Shown: positions 43,345 through 54,036 of the stretch, one piece after another
Position numbering within the stretch: position 1 is the first letter of the stretch
How the letters are laid out: the number at the start of each line of letters is the position of its first letter
NCBI RefSeq assembly: GCF_000166355.1
Contig: NC_014652.1
Location: forward strand, 1,958,928 to 2,022,927
Origin: Caldicellulosiruptor hydrothermalis 108
GTDB lineage: Bacteria > Bacillota > Thermoanaerobacteria > Caldicellulosiruptorales > Caldicellulosiruptoraceae
Direction of reading: 5' to 3'
Length of the DNA stretch: 64,000 nucleotides
Notes under the pieces: generated by a model
Told to the model about the DNA's origin: nothing
The model's database searches: none
What the model saw: only the letters and a program-made list of their open reading frames with translations
Translations under genes and position numbers: made by a program

Positions 43345-44829
43345 ATGATTCAAAACATACCTGAAGTAAAACTTGGAATTGTGGCAGTCAGCAGAGACTG
43401 TTTCCCAGTCACACTTTCCGAAAAGAGAAGAAAAGCAGTCGTTGAAGAGTGCAAACGTCTTGGCATTGACATCTTTGAGGCAAAGACAACAGTAGAAAAT
43501 GAAAACGACGTTTTAAAAGCCTTAGACGAACTTAAAGCAGCAGGTGTAAATGCTCTTGTTGTGTATCTTGGAAACTTTGGCCCAGAAGGACCTGAAACAA
43601 TGCTTGCACAAAAGTTCGACGGACCTTCCATGTTTGTCGCAGCAGCTGAAGAGACACAAGAAAATCTGTTTGACGGTCGTGGCGATGCTTACTGTGGTAT
43701 GCTAAACGCTTCGTACAACATAGGTCTTAGAAAGCTCAATCCTTACATTCCTGAGTATCCTGTTGGAGATAGCAGCGAGGTTGCAAACATGATTGCACAT
43801 TTTGTAGATGTTGCAAGGGTTGTGATAGGAGTAAAGAACCTTAAAATCTTCAGTTTTGGACCACGTCCACAGGATTTCCTTGCATGTAACGCACCAATAA
43901 AGCCTCTTTATGACCTTGGTATAGAGATAATGGAAAACTCTGAGCTTGACCTGTTTGAGGCTTTCAACAACCACAAAGACGATCCACGTATACCTGAGAT
44001 TGTAAAACAAATGCAAGATGAGCTTGGCACTGGCAACAAACACCCAGGAATTTTGCCAAAGCTTGCTCAATATGAGCTCACTTTGATGGACTGGTATGAA
44101 AAATATCGCGGTAGCTGTAAGTTTGCAATATTTGCTAACAAGTGCTGGCCAGCTTTTCAGACACAGTTTGGGTTTGTTCCATGCTATGTAAACGCAAGGC
44201 TTGCATCAAGAGGTATTCCAGTTGCATGTGAGGTTGATATATACGGGGCACTGAGCGAATATATAGTGACACTTGCAACACAGCTTCCCGCAACAATCCT
44301 TGATATAAACAACACAGTGCCAAAAGATATGTACGAGGCAAACAAGGACAAGTTCAAAGATTACAAGCTAACAGACCTTTTCATGGGATTCCACTGTGGA
44401 AATACTCCAATTTGCCACATGAAATATGCAGAGATGAGATACCAGCTCATTATGCACAGACTTTTAGAACCTGACAAAGAACCCGACATCACACGCGGAA
44501 CACTTGAAGGCGCAATAAAACCTGGTGAAATAACAATATTCAGGCTTCAGTCAACAGCCGATTGTTTGCTCAGGTCGTACGTTGCACAGGGTGAGGTAAT
44601 TGACGTTGACCCGCGTTCGTTTGGTGGAATTGGTGTGTTTGCAATAAAAGAAATGGGAAGATTCTACAGATACGTTCTGATTCAAAAGAGATTCCCGCAT
44701 CACACAGCAGTTGCATTCAAACATGTTGGAAAAGTTCTATTTGACGCAATGAAAATGCTGGGTGTTGATGACATATCGTTCAATCAACCAGCAAATATGC
44801 TCTACAAGGACGAAAATCCGTTTAAATAA
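43345..44829 (+). CDS. L-fucose/L-arabinose isomerase family protein
   Basis: 494 residues from the ATG at 43345, with GGGAGGG ten bases upstream; the ATG at 43318 has no ribosome site. It belongs to the fucose isomerase-like family (COG2407): VKLGIVAVSRDCFPV at the start, ALVVYLGNFGPEGPE, and a metal-site region near the C-terminus with FMGFHCGNTP. Substrate is unknown; possibilities include L-fucose, L-arabinose or a 6-deoxy sugar. It converges on rhamnose isomerase with a shared terminator. Confidence 0.85.
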   Translation: MIQNIPEVKLGIVAVSRDCFPVTLSEKRRKAVVEECKRLGIDIFEAKTTVENENDVLKALDELKAAGVNALVVYLGNFGPEGPETMLAQKFDGPSMFVAAAEETQENLFDGRGDAYCGMLNASYNIGLRKLNPYIPEYPVGDSSEVANMIAHFVDVARVVIGVKNLKIFSFGPRPQDFLACNAPIKPLYDLGIEIMENSELDLFEAFNNHKDDPRIPEIVKQMQDELGTGNKHPGILPKLAQYELTLMDWYEKYRGSCKFAIFANKCWPAFQTQFGFVPCYVNARLASRGIPVACEVDIYGALSEYIVTLATQLPATILDINNTVPKDMYEANKDKFKDYKLTDLFMGFHCGNTPICHMKYAEMRYQLIMHRLLEPDKEPDITRGTLEGAIKPGEITIFRLQSTADCLLRSYVAQGEVIDVDPRSFGGIGVFAIKEMGRFYRYVLIQKRFPHHTAVAFKHVGKVLFDAMKMLGVDDISFNQPANMLYKDENPFK

Positions 44830-44840
44830 TGTGGATATAA

Positions 44841-44892
44841 AAAGGGCTGCAGCCGGTTTTATGTAACCTACCCGCAAGCTGCAGCCTTTTTT
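44841..44892. terminator. Bidirectional terminator
   Basis: Stem GGCTGCAGC (44845-44853) / GCTGCAGCC (44878-44886), with A-run before and T-run after. It serves the converging isomerase genes. Confidence 0.85.
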
Positions 44893-44897
44893 GTTTT

Positions 44898-46178
44898 TTA
44901 TATCCTACTTTTCAACACCTTATCCTCGTATTCCTTTACTTTGTCAAGCCAGCTGCTTCCAACAGGGACATTACTTTCATAGCAGAACTTGTTCCACACA
45001 GCACCAAATGGCAAAGTTTTGAACTCTTCCAAAAGCGCAAGCCGTTTCCCAAAATCCCCTTCATTTTCAGCTTCATTTAAAAGATGTGTTGGTTCAAGCA
45101 AAGCGTACAGAATTGATTTTAAAGCAGCTCTTGCGCCTGTCACCCAAGCAGTAATCCTGTTTATGCTTGCATCAAAAAAGTCCAATGCAAAAAACACCCT
45201 GTCAAAAGCATCTGCCCTTTTTACTTCCTGCGAAACAGACAATACCTCATCGTTCAGCACAACAACATGGTCACTGTCCCATCTCATACCACGGCTCAAA
45301 TGCAAAAGCACCTTCTTTGAAAATGCTAAAACTGATGAAATCTTGTCAGCCACACTTTCTGTCGGATGGAAATGTCCAAGGTCAAAACAAATTGCTATAT
45401 CGTGCTTGCTTGTAAAAACATAGCCCATGTAAAACTCATGAGAACCAACAACAAATGCCTCAGACCCAATTCCGAAAAGCTTGCTCTCAACAGAATCAAC
45501 AAGATAAGTTTTGTCAACCGACGCAGCAAATATCTCATCTAAAGACTCTTTCAAAATCTTCCTGTGCTCATACCTCTTTGCTGTAAAGTCTTTCGACCCA
45601 TCAGGAATCCAAATGTTGTTTATACAAGTCTTTTTTAGTTCTTTCCCTATTTGGGATGCAATTTCTCTTGATTTTACACCATGCTTTATCCAGAACTTTC
45701 TGACACCTCTATCTGTGCTTGAGAGCGTGTATCCTGACTGTGCCTTTGGATGGGCAAAAAATGTGGGATTAAAATCAAGCCCTATATCCTTTTCTTTTGC
45801 CCACTTGAGCCACTTTTCAAAGTGGTCAATTGAAAGCTCATCCCTGTCAACCTTTTTTCCATTTGTCTCAGCATATATAGCGTGAAGATTTACCTTATGC
45901 TTACCAGGAATGAGACTCATAGCAAACTCTAAATCAGACCTGAGTTCATCTCCGTTTCTCGCCCTGCCAAAATAGTTTCCTGTTGCTAAAATTCCGCCAC
46001 CGCCCATGCCTTTTGTTGCTTCTTCAAACCCTGTCACATCATCGCCCTGCCAGCAATGAAGCGAAATACTAATTCCCTTCATCTTTTCTAAAACTTCATC
46101 TGTGTCAACACCATATTCTTTGTAAACCTCTTTCGCCCTTTCGTAATCGGCAAGAATCTTTTCATAACTTAAGCTCAT
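44898..46178 (-). CDS. rhaA: L-rhamnose isomerase
   Basis: 426 residues. The family pattern SISLHCWQGDDVTGFE is at residue 36, with IYAETNGKKVDRDEL, LDFNPTFFAHP, and metal ligands in FDLGHFHPTESVADK. It converts L-rhamnose to L-rhamnulose. GGGAGGG precedes the ATG, 24 bp after the DeoR-type regulator. It is the last gene of an unusually long operon that also encodes a 2-oxoacid dehydrogenase complex. No rhamnulokinase gene is in the window. Confidence 0.95.
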   Translation of the reverse strand: MSLSYEKILADYERAKEVYKEYGVDTDEVLEKMKGISISLHCWQGDDVTGFEEATKGMGGGGILATGNYFGRARNGDELRSDLEFAMSLIPGKHKVNLHAIYAETNGKKVDRDELSIDHFEKWLKWAKEKDIGLDFNPTFFAHPKAQSGYTLSSTDRGVRKFWIKHGVKSREIASQIGKELKKTCINNIWIPDGSKDFTAKRYEHRKILKESLDEIFAASVDKTYLVDSVESKLFGIGSEAFVVGSHEFYMGYVFTSKHDIAICFDLGHFHPTESVADKISSVLAFSKKVLLHLSRGMRWDSDHVVVLNDEVLSVSQEVKRADAFDRVFFALDFFDASINRITAWVTGARAALKSILYALLEPTHLLNEAENEGDFGKRLALLEEFKTLPFGAVWNKFCYESNVPVGSSWLDKVKEYEDKVLKSRI

Positions 46179-46202
46179 AAAAAACCTTCCCTCCCTTTTC
46201 CT

Positions 46203-46970
46203 TCAATATAAAATCTCAACACCACTTTCACGGGCAGCCTTTTCAATGTCTTCAGGAAGCTCTCTTTCGCAAACCCAAATGTCAATCTCATCAAGCCTTG
46301 CATACGAAAACGGCATGTTTTTACCTACTTTTGAAGTGTCCATAAGCATAACTACTTTCTGACTCCGTTCAATTATCCTTCTTTTGAGATCACCTTCATA
46401 TGCATTTGATACACTAAATCCTGTTTCAAGACAAAAACCTGAAGCACTCATAAAAGCAATGTCAATGTTCATTTTGTCAAGAGAGAATATAGCATTTGGC
46501 CCAGATACTGACAATGTGTTACTGTTAACAATTCCTCCCAACATCACAACAAAGATATTTTTCTTTTTCGCCAGTTCAAGTGCAATGTTAAGCCCGCTTG
46601 TGATGATTGTGAAATTGTCACTATCGAGTATTTTGGCAAGACACATGATGGTGGAACCTGCGTCAAAATATATTGATCTGTTTTTTTCAACAAGTCCTTT
46701 TGCAATATTTGCAATCTTCATTTTTGCTTCAATATTTTCCTGAGCACGTTTTGAATATTCGTCTTCCTGGCCAGTCAGTTGCCACAGCTTCTTTGTGCTG
46801 ATAGCACCACCATGCGTCCTAATGAGGTGTCCTTCCTTTTCAAGTGCAATCAAATCACGTCGTAGCGTCATGGTAGATACGTCTGGAAAAAACTCTTTGA
46901 GTTTTTGAAGCTGGATTTCCCCTTTTTGTTCTAATATAGCCAGGATTTTTTGCCTTCTGAAATCATTCAC
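46203..46970 (-). CDS. DeoR-family transcriptional regulator
   Basis: 255 residues. An N-terminal winged helix (QKILAILEQKGEIQLQ, DVSTMTLRRDLIALEKEG) is followed by a sugar-phosphate-isomerase-like effector domain with IYFDAGSTIMCLAK, GGIVNSNTLSVSG and LMDTSKVGKNMPFSYA. Regulators of this kind respond to phosphorylated sugars. It is co-transcribed with rhaA and is the best candidate to control this operon. The start is a GTG. Confidence 0.93.
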   Translation of the reverse strand: MNDFRRQKILAILEQKGEIQLQKLKEFFPDVSTMTLRRDLIALEKEGHLIRTHGGAISTKKLWQLTGQEDEYSKRAQENIEAKMKIANIAKGLVEKNRSIYFDAGSTIMCLAKILDSDNFTIITSGLNIALELAKKKNIFVVMLGGIVNSNTLSVSGPNAIFSLDKMNIDIAFMSASGFCLETGFSVSNAYEGDLKRRIIERSQKVVMLMDTSKVGKNMPFSYARLDEIDIWVCERELPEDIEKAARESGVEILY

Positions 46971-47009
46971 AACACCACATCCCGAAAACTCATCTTGGAT
47001 TTAAAAGTA

Positions 47010-49481
47010 TTATATACCAAGTCTATTTGTCCTTAAAATCTCATTTGTTGTGAAGTTGTTCTTTGGCACATGACCTTTGAGCGGCATAATCCTCTCATGG
47101 ATTGCGTCAATAATCCAGTCAGCTTGCGGGAAGAAATAGTTTTCAAATTCGTATGCAGGGACAATCCAGTTTTTAGAACCAACTACAACAGGTGGCGCGT
47201 CAAGATAGTCAAATGCGAGGTCGGCAATTGTTGTTGCCATGTCTTTCAAAATTGAGCCCCTTGCACATGCGTCAGAAGCCAGCACAATTTTCCCTGTTTT
47301 TTTGACAGATTCAATCACCTTCTCATAGTTAAAAGGTACGAGCGACCGCGCATCAATGATTTCAGCACTAACACCATACTTTTCTTCCAAGATTTTGGCT
47401 GCATCAAGTGCTCTGTACAGCGTTGCTCCAACTGTCAGGATTGTAATGTCCTTACCTTCTTTTTTGATATCAGGTTCGCCAATTGGAACCTCATAATATC
47501 CTTCCGGTACACCTTCTTTGTGGAAAAGCTCTCCAATGTCATATAGTCTCTGGCTTTCAAAAAATATCACTGGGTCTGTAGAAGACAGTGCGCTGTTCAT
47601 AAGACCTTTTGCATCATAAGGTGTTGCTGGGAATACAACTTTAAGTCCAGGAATGTGAGAGACAATAGAAGACCAGTCTTGTGAGTGTTGTGCACCATAT
47701 TTTGAACCAACAGAAACCCTCACAACAACAGGCATCTTCAATGTCCCTGCGCTCATTGCCTGCCATTTTGCAAGCTGATTGAATATCTCATCCCCTGCTC
47801 TTCCGATAAAATCACAGTACATTATCTCCACAACAACCCTGCCACCACACATCCCATATCCAACTGCAGACCCAACTATTGCACCTTCTGAGATACAGGT
47901 GTTAAACAGTCTGTGGTATGGGAGCGACTCTGTAAGTCCTCTGTAGACCGCAAAAGCTCCACCCCAGTCGCGCAAGTCTTCCCCGTATGAGATAAGTGTT
48001 GGGTCTGTATAGAACTTGTCAAGCAGCGCTTCAAATATTGCATCTCTGAGATTGAACACCTTTGCCTTTGGAACAGGTTTTCCGTCAACAATTCCTACTC
48101 TTATTTTGTTTTTTATCTGTTTTACGCGCGGATTTTCTTCTTTTGGAATCAAAACCTCAGGAGTTCTGTCTTCCATCTTCTCAATCTTCTGGTTTGAGAA
48201 CATATATCTTGCTATACCATCAGGGTCTTTCACAAGATTTATTCTTGGCGAAACATTTTCATCAACAGCAAGAGCACATATCCTTGTTATAAGCTCTTTC
48301 ACATAGCTTTGAATCTCCTCTATCTTTTCTTCTGTCACAACACCTGCTTTGATTAACTCATCCTTATAAGTTACAATTGGGTCTTGAGCTGCCCATGCCT
48401 CAATCTCCTCTTTTGTCCTGTAAGAAGATGAGTCAGATGGAGAGTGGCCTGTGAGCCTGTATGTGACAATGTCCAAAAGTACCGGGCCTTGTTTTTGTTG
48501 CAGCAGGTATTTCTTTCTCTTCATTGCATCAATTACAGCCAGTGGATTGTAGCCATCAACACGCTCAGCATGCATCTGCTCAGGGTTAACACCTGCTCCG
48601 ACTCTTGCAAGCATGTCATATCCCATTGTCTCGCCGCGTGTCTGCCCGCCCATAGCATATTGATTGTCCATAAAATTGAAGATTATTGGAAGACCACCTC
48701 TGTATTCATCATCCCACAATTTTTTGTATTGGTCCATTGAAGCAAGGCACATAGCCTCCCATACAGGTCCACACGCCATCGAACCATCGCCAATATTGAC
48801 AACAACAATGCCATTTTTCTTATTGATTTTCTTAAACAAAGCTGCTCCTACTGCAATGTCAGCAGACCCGCCAACAATTGCATTGTTCGGGTAAATTCCA
48901 AATGGTGGGAAGAACACATGCATAGACCCGCCAAGACCTTTTTGGAAGCCTGTTTCTCTTCCAAATATCTCGGCAAGCGTGCCATACAAGAAAAAATTGA
49001 CTGCAAGTTCTTTAATGCTTGAGATATTTTTTAAGTTTTCTTCCACAACTCTAAGTATTGCTCCATCAAAATAGCTCTCCATGATTTTTAAAAGCTCATT
49101 GTCACTGAGCTTTTCAATTGTTGAAAGGCCTTTTGCTATAACCTCTCCATGACTTCTATGTGAACCAAATATAAAGTCATCTTTATCAAGCACAAAAGCC
49201 TGGCCAACCGCTGCTGCTTCCTGACCAATCGACAGGTGTGCCGGTCCCGGATAGTCATACTTTATTCCATTGTACTCCCCAGTTGTTTTTATTAAAGAGA
49301 GCATTGTTTCAAATTCGCGGATTATAAGCATGTCTCTGTAAATTCTAATCAGCTGGTCATCCGAAAAGTTTTGTCTCTCCTCTTCTAAGGTTTTGTTATA
49401 CTGGTTTACAGGAATATCAAAAAATTTTATCCAGCCACTTTTTCTTACCTCGTTCGGGTCAATAAACTGTGACTTTGGCAT
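47010..49481 (-). CDS. 2-oxoacid dehydrogenase E1, fused alpha and beta
   Basis: About 823 residues. The first 440 form an E1-alpha with the thiamine-diphosphate site [16 protein letters not shown]; the remainder is an E1-beta ([32 protein letters not shown]). Fusion of both subunits is less common than separate genes. It decarboxylates a 2-oxoacid and loads the acyl group onto the lipoyl arm of E2. Substrate is unknown; pyruvate, acetoin or a branched-chain acid are candidates. GGGGAGG lies 12 bases before the ATG at 49481. Confidence 0.92.
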   Translation of the reverse strand: MPKSQFIDPNEVRKSGWIKFFDIPVNQYNKTLEEERQNFSDDQLIRIYRDMLIIREFETMLSLIKTTGEYNGIKYDYPGPAHLSIGQEAAAVGQAFVLDKDDFIFGSHRSHGEVIAKGLSTIEKLSDNELLKIMESYFDGAILRVVEENLKNISSIKELAVNFFLYGTLAEIFGRETGFQKGLGGSMHVFFPPFGIYPNNAIVGGSADIAVGAALFKKINKKNGIVVVNIGDGSMACGPVWEAMCLASMDQYKKLWDDEYRGGLPIIFNFMDNQYAMGGQTRGETMGYDMLARVGAGVNPEQMHAERVDGYNPLAVIDAMKRKKYLLQQKQGPVLLDIVTYRLTGHSPSDSSSYRTKEEIEAWAAQDPIVTYKDELIKAGVVTEEKIEEIQSYVKELITRICALAVDENVSPRINLVKDPDGIARYMFSNQKIEKMEDRTPEVLIPKEENPRVKQIKNKIRVGIVDGKPVPKAKVFNLRDAIFEALLDKFYTDPTLISYGEDLRDWGGAFAVYRGLTESLPYHRLFNTCISEGAIVGSAVGYGMCGGRVVVEIMYCDFIGRAGDEIFNQLAKWQAMSAGTLKMPVVVRVSVGSKYGAQHSQDWSSIVSHIPGLKVVFPATPYDAKGLMNSALSSTDPVIFFESQRLYDIGELFHKEGVPEGYYEVPIGEPDIKKEGKDITILTVGATLYRALDAAKILEEKYGVSAEIIDARSLVPFNYEKVIESVKKTGKIVLASDACARGSILKDMATTIADLAFDYLDAPPVVVGSKNWIVPAYEFENYFFPQADWIIDAIHERIMPLKGHVPKNNFTTNEILRTNRLGI

Positions 49482-49507
49482 CTTTAAAATCAACCTCCCC
49501 TACAAAT

Positions 49508-50878
49508 CTAAAGTTCAAATATGACCTCTCTTATGATTTCGCTAACCGTCGGATGTGGAAATACAATATCCTTTATATCTTCAGCCCTCAGTTGTGATTC
49601 AATCATCACACCAACACCGTAAATTATTTCTGAGCTGTAGTTTCCTATCATGTGACAGCCAAGTATTGTTCGTTTCTTTCTATCAATCAATATTTTGTAA
49701 AGCCCGTCAAATTCTTCATTTTCGGCAACAAACCTCCCACTGTAAAGCATGGGAAGCTTTACAACTTCATATTCCAAAGCTTTTTCTTTTGCCGACTCTT
49801 CGCTCTCGCCCACCCATGCAACCTCCGGGTTTGTATATACAACAGAAGGAATAGAATCATAGTTCACTTTTACTTTTCTCCCCAGCATATTCCATACAGC
49901 AACCTCTGCTTCTCTGTATGCTGTGTGAGCAAGCATGAGCTTTCCATTTACATCCCCCGCAGCATACACCTCTTGAACATTTGTCTTCATTCTCTCATCT
50001 GTTTTTACACACCCTTTTTCAACCTCAACTCCTATGTTTTCAAGTCCAAACCCTGTTATATTTGGTCTTCTTCCGACGCTCAGCAAAACTTTCTCTGCCT
50101 CTTTTTCGAAAATCTTTCCATCTTTTTCATACACCACTTTTCGGTCATCAATTTTAGTAACTCTTGCTGAAAGTTCAAACTCAACTCCCTTTTTCTTGTA
50201 TGCTTCAAGCAGTATATTCGAAATTTCCCTGTCCATGCTGCCGCCAATGTGGTCAAGCATTTCAATCACAGTCACTTTTGAACCTGCCGAATTGAAATAT
50301 GACGCCATCTCAAGCCCAACAATTCCCCCACCAATCACAACCATCGATGCTGGCACACTTTCAATCTCAAGAATTTCTCTGTTGGTCAGCACAAAACCTC
50401 TTTCAAGCCCCTCTTTCACGCCCTCAATTGGTGGAATGAAAGGCGAAGAACCGGTGGCAATCAAGAGCCTATCTGTGGCAAATTCTTTATCGCCCACCGC
50501 TACAATATATCCTTTGCTGTTTCTTCCCAAAATCTCTCCATGGCCGCTGAGTATTTCAGCACCGCTTTTTCTGAGCTTACTTTTTATTCCTGTCACAAGA
50601 GTTTTTATTACTTTGTCTTTTCTTTCAAGAACCTTTTTGTGGTTTAATGTAATATTTTGTATTTCAACTCCATATTTAAAACCTTGTTTTGCGCTGTCTA
50701 AAATCTTTGCACTGTACAGTAGTGTTTTTGTAGGAATACACCCCTCGTTGAGACAAACACCGCCCAAATACCTTTCTTCTATCAAGAGCGTTTTGAGTCC
50801 TCCTTTTGAAGCTCTTTCTGCTGCCAGATACCCCGCAGGTCCACCACCTATGATTATTAGGTCGTATTTCATCTGCAT
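49508..50878 (-). CDS. lpdA: Dihydrolipoyl dehydrogenase (E3)
   Basis: 456 residues. FAD-binding IIIGGGPAGYLAAERA, redox-active pair CLNEGC in GGVCLNEGCIPTKT, NAD site VVIGGGIVGLEMASY, and the C-terminal His in FPHPTVSEII. It reoxidises the dihydrolipoyl arm of E2 with NAD+. It lies between E2 and E1 with 14-bp or so gaps. The ATG at 50878 has GAGAGGG five bases upstream. Confidence 0.97.
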   Translation of the reverse strand: MQMKYDLIIIGGGPAGYLAAERASKGGLKTLLIEERYLGGVCLNEGCIPTKTLLYSAKILDSAKQGFKYGVEIQNITLNHKKVLERKDKVIKTLVTGIKSKLRKSGAEILSGHGEILGRNSKGYIVAVGDKEFATDRLLIATGSSPFIPPIEGVKEGLERGFVLTNREILEIESVPASMVVIGGGIVGLEMASYFNSAGSKVTVIEMLDHIGGSMDREISNILLEAYKKKGVEFELSARVTKIDDRKVVYEKDGKIFEKEAEKVLLSVGRRPNITGFGLENIGVEVEKGCVKTDERMKTNVQEVYAAGDVNGKLMLAHTAYREAEVAVWNMLGRKVKVNYDSIPSVVYTNPEVAWVGESEESAKEKALEYEVVKLPMLYSGRFVAENEEFDGLYKILIDRKKRTILGCHMIGNYSSEIIYGVGVMIESQLRAEDIKDIVFPHPTVSEIIREVIFEL

Positions 50879-50898
50879 TTTCACCCTCTCTAAATAAT

Positions 50899-52260
50899 TC
50901 AGAGTGCCAAAAGCAAATCAAAGTTTTCTAAAAGCTCCTTTAAATCTTTCAAAAACCTTGCTGCATCGGCTCCATCTAACGCTCTGTGGTCAAATGTTAG
51001 TGATAGCCCCATTGCAGGATAGAATTTTATATGTCCATCTTCTTCCTTAGGCCTTTGAACAATTGAATTTACACCTAAAATCCCTGTCTGAGGAGGATTT
51101 AGGACAGGTGTGAAACTTTCTATGCCAAAGCTTCCTAAGTTAGTGACAGTGAATGTCGCTCCTTTTAAAAGATCTGGTGATATGGTTCCCTTTTTGCAAA
51201 GAGCAATTAGCTCCTTTGCTTCTTTTGAGATTTGGCTCAAACTCTTTTGGTTACAATTGAATATCGTTGGCACCATAAGACCACGCTCTGTGTCAACTGC
51301 AAACCCAAGATGAACATTCTTGAAATATCTCATTTTATTATCCAAAAAATGGCTATTGAGCGACTTGTGTTTTGGTAAAATCCTTGAGACAGCAAAAAGG
51401 ATTATATCGTTTATTGTGATATCCTCAAGTCCCAGTTTTTCTCTGTTTTCTTTTACCTTTTTCCTAAACTCAAGAACTTTAGATGCATCAAATGATGTAT
51501 GTAATGTCAGCTGAGCTGTTGTGGTAAGTGATAGATACATAGCCTTTGCGATAGCCTTTCTGATGTTAGATAGCGGCACATCTTCATATTCTACATTCTG
51601 CCCAGAAGACTCAGAAGTTTTTGAGACATAGCTTTCCTGCTTTGCCCTTTCAATGTCAAAAGTTGTAATTCTACCACCAATGCCAGTTGGCTCTAAAACT
51701 TTAGCATCGTCAATTTCTTTTGTTTCCTGCTTTGCCGCACTTGTAAAAACAGGACCTGACTCAAAAAGCTTTAAAATGTCTCTTTCAATTATTCTTCCGT
51801 CCGGTCCTGAAGGTTTTGCAAACCTAAAATCAACATTTAATTTTTCAGCTAAGTTCTTTGCCCTAGGCGAAATTTTTATTTTTCCTTCAGTTTGTAAAGA
51901 AGCGTTTGGAATTTTTTCTTCAGTTTCCATCGGCACCTCGTGGTCAGATGCCTGTAAATCCAAAACCTCATCTTTTTTAGATTCCAAAGATGCCTTTGGA
52001 TTGAACTTTTCTACTTTCTCGCCATGTTCACCAATCACACACACATTTGTCAAGACAGGAACCTCTTCACCCTCTTCAAAGAAAATGTCAAGAAGCACAC
52101 CACTTACCTTTGCTTCCTCATCAAAGCTTGCCTTGTCAGTCTCGTAAGAAAATAAAAGGTCGCCAACCTCCACCTTATCGCCCTTTTTCTTGTGCCACTT
52201 TGTAATTATACAGCTTTCAACAGTCTGCCCCTGCTTGGGCATTATCACAGGCACCGCCAT
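50899..52260 (-). CDS. 2-oxoacid dehydrogenase E2 (dihydrolipoyl acyltransferase)
   Basis: 453 residues from the ATG at 52260 (GGAGG eight bases upstream). One lipoyl domain occupies residues 1-76 with the lipoylated Lys in YETDKASFD. A peripheral-subunit-binding segment (ISPRAKNLAEKLN, GPDGRIIERDI) is followed by a second similar tail (GIGGRITTFDI), so the linker looks partly duplicated. The catalytic domain ends with the DHRALDGADAARF active site. First gene after its own promoter (52352-52380). Confidence 0.95.
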   Translation of the reverse strand: MAVPVIMPKQGQTVESCIITKWHKKKGDKVEVGDLLFSYETDKASFDEEAKVSGVLLDIFFEEGEEVPVLTNVCVIGEHGEKVEKFNPKASLESKKDEVLDLQASDHEVPMETEEKIPNASLQTEGKIKISPRAKNLAEKLNVDFRFAKPSGPDGRIIERDILKLFESGPVFTSAAKQETKEIDDAKVLEPTGIGGRITTFDIERAKQESYVSKTSESSGQNVEYEDVPLSNIRKAIAKAMYLSLTTTAQLTLHTSFDASKVLEFRKKVKENREKLGLEDITINDIILFAVSRILPKHKSLNSHFLDNKMRYFKNVHLGFAVDTERGLMVPTIFNCNQKSLSQISKEAKELIALCKKGTISPDLLKGATFTVTNLGSFGIESFTPVLNPPQTGILGVNSIVQRPKEEDGHIKFYPAMGLSLTFDHRALDGADAARFLKDLKELLENFDLLLAL

Positions 52261-52351
52261 ATCAAAAACCTCCATTTGAGCTGTTTGTTTGTTTCAATAT
52301 GTTTGATATATTTTTTCATCTATCATGTTAACTTTTTTCATCTCCAATTTA

Positions 52352-52380
52352 ATAGTATCATTTTGTTTGTTTTTTGTCAA
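52352..52380 (-). promoter_or_regulatory. Promoter of the E2-E3-E1 section
   Basis: Minus strand: consensus -35 TTGACA (52375-52380), 17-nt spacer, -10 TACTAT (52352-52357). About 25 bp downstream is GTTAACATGATAG, which shares CATGTTAA (other strand) with the SDR leader. Confidence 0.75.
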
Positions 52381-52408
52381 TGTTATTTTGATTTTTGTCT
52401 TTTTAATT

Positions 52409-53284
52409 TCATATTTTGCGGATATTTTCAATTATATCTTTTGCATCCTCTGCCATATATGAACTTCTCACAAGAGGACCTGACATAACAAACTTAAATC
52501 CTATTGAAATTGCAAATTCTTTGTACTCTTCAAAGACATCTGGATGAACAAACTCAACAACAGGATGGTGATTTTTGGAAGGGGATAGGTATTGTCCTAT
52601 TGTTACAAAATCACACTCTGCTTTTCTTAAGTCTTCAAGCGCCTTTTTAACTTCATCTTTTGTCTCACCAAGTCCAACCATGATACCCGATTTTGTAAAT
52701 ATATTCTTATCAATCTCTTTTACCATCCTCAAGACATCAAGCGACCTTTTATAACTTGCCAAAGGTCTTACGCAGGGATATAACCTTTCGATGGTCTCTA
52801 TGTTGTGTGCAACAACATCGGGTGAAGCTTCTACAACTTTTGAAACTGATTCAAAACTACCTTTAAAGTCAGGAATTAGAACCTCAATCTTTGTGTGTGG
52901 GCTTTTTCCTTTTATGCTTCTTATGCACTCTGCAAAGTGAGAAGCTCCACCATCTGGCAAATCATCCCTTGTAACAGAGGTTATAACAACATACTTTAGT
53001 CCCAATGCACCTACAGCATTTGCAACCATCTTAGGCTCATCACTATTTAACTTCACAGGTTTCCCTTTCTTGACATCACAAAATGTGCAGTTTCTTGTGC
53101 ATACATCTCCCATAATCAAAAATGTAGCAGTTTTTTTTGAAAAACACTCATAAATGTTTGGACACTGAGCTTCTTCACACACCGTGTGAAGAGAAAACAT
53201 TTTTAAAATTTCTATGACATCATCTATTTTTTGATCTGCCTTTACTCTTATCTTCAGCCAATCAGGCTTTTTTAGATAGCTCAT
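52409..53284 (-). CDS. lipA: Lipoyl synthase
   Basis: 291 residues. LipA inserts two sulfurs into protein-bound octanoate. The auxiliary cluster cysteines are in CEEAQCPNIYEC, the radical-SAM site in CTRNCTFCDV, and the conserved C-terminal Ser in PLVRSSYMA. Its start overlaps lipB by 4 bp. Encoded with E2, its presumed client. Confidence 0.98.
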   Translation of the reverse strand: MSYLKKPDWLKIRVKADQKIDDVIEILKMFSLHTVCEEAQCPNIYECFSKKTATFLIMGDVCTRNCTFCDVKKGKPVKLNSDEPKMVANAVGALGLKYVVITSVTRDDLPDGGASHFAECIRSIKGKSPHTKIEVLIPDFKGSFESVSKVVEASPDVVAHNIETIERLYPCVRPLASYKRSLDVLRMVKEIDKNIFTKSGIMVGLGETKDEVKKALEDLRKAECDFVTIGQYLSPSKNHHPVVEFVHPDVFEEYKEFAISIGFKFVMSGPLVRSSYMAEDAKDIIENIRKI

Positions 53285-53991
53285 CTTTCCATACCTTCTT
53301 GTGTTTGAATTTTTAGCAAATTGAAAAGCTCTTCTTTGTCCAAGATATTCAAACTCCTGCCGAAAACCTTTCCAAAATAAGTCTGAACCTTATCAACCAC
53401 ATCTTCAAACAGAATTGTACTTCCAATCAGTCTTTCTAAGGATGTAACGCCTCTATCTTTCAGTCCGCACGGGATAATCCACGAAAAGTGTTCAAGATTT
53501 GTATTTACATTGAAAGCAAACCCGTGCATGGTTACCCACTTTTTAACTGCTATACCTATAGCAACTATCTTGTCATTGCCAACCCAAACACCCGTGTATT
53601 TATCTTCATCCCTGCGCGCTTCAACTGCATATTGGTCTTTTAAAAGCCTTATAAAAACCTCTTCTAAAAGATACACAAACTTTTTTATGTCTCTATCTGT
53701 CAAAGCCAAATCAAAAATTGGATACCCAACAAGCTGACCAGGACCGTGGTATGTCACATCCCCACCACGGCTTACCTCAAACACCTTGACACCCATTTTC
53801 TCTAAAAATTCCTCTGACACAAGGATGTTTTTCCTACTGCCACGTCTTCCTATTGTGATAACAGGTGGATGTTCAAGCAGCAGCAGTATGTCACCAATCT
53901 TTTTTTCAACCCTCAAAGACCAAATGCTCTCTTGAATTGAAAGAGCTTCCTGATAGTCTACCTTTTCTAAATAACAAACATTTATACACAC
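53281..53991 (-). CDS. lipB: Octanoyl transferase
   Basis: LipB transfers octanoate from acyl carrier protein to lipoyl domains, the step before LipA. The active site is recognisable: RGGDVTYHGPGQLVGYP and the catalytic Cys-Lys region IIPCGLKDRGVTSLE. I prefer the GTG at 53991 (AAGGAAG nine bases upstream), giving 236 residues; a TTG at 54027 is also possible. It overlaps lipA by 4 bp and follows the zinc alcohol dehydrogenase gene. Confidence 0.95.
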   Translation of the reverse strand: MCINVCYLEKVDYQEALSIQESIWSLRVEKKIGDILLLLEHPPVITIGRRGSRKNILVSEEFLEKMGVKVFEVSRGGDVTYHGPGQLVGYPIFDLALTDRDIKKFVYLLEEVFIRLLKDQYAVEARRDEDKYTGVWVGNDKIVAIGIAVKKWVTMHGFAFNVNTNLEHFSWIIPCGLKDRGVTSLERLIGSTILFEDVVDKVQTYFGKVFGRSLNILDKEELFNLLKIQTQEGMER

Positions 53992-54036
53992 TTTGCATAT
54001 CTTCCTTTCATCCTTGCCAATATCCAATTTTAACTG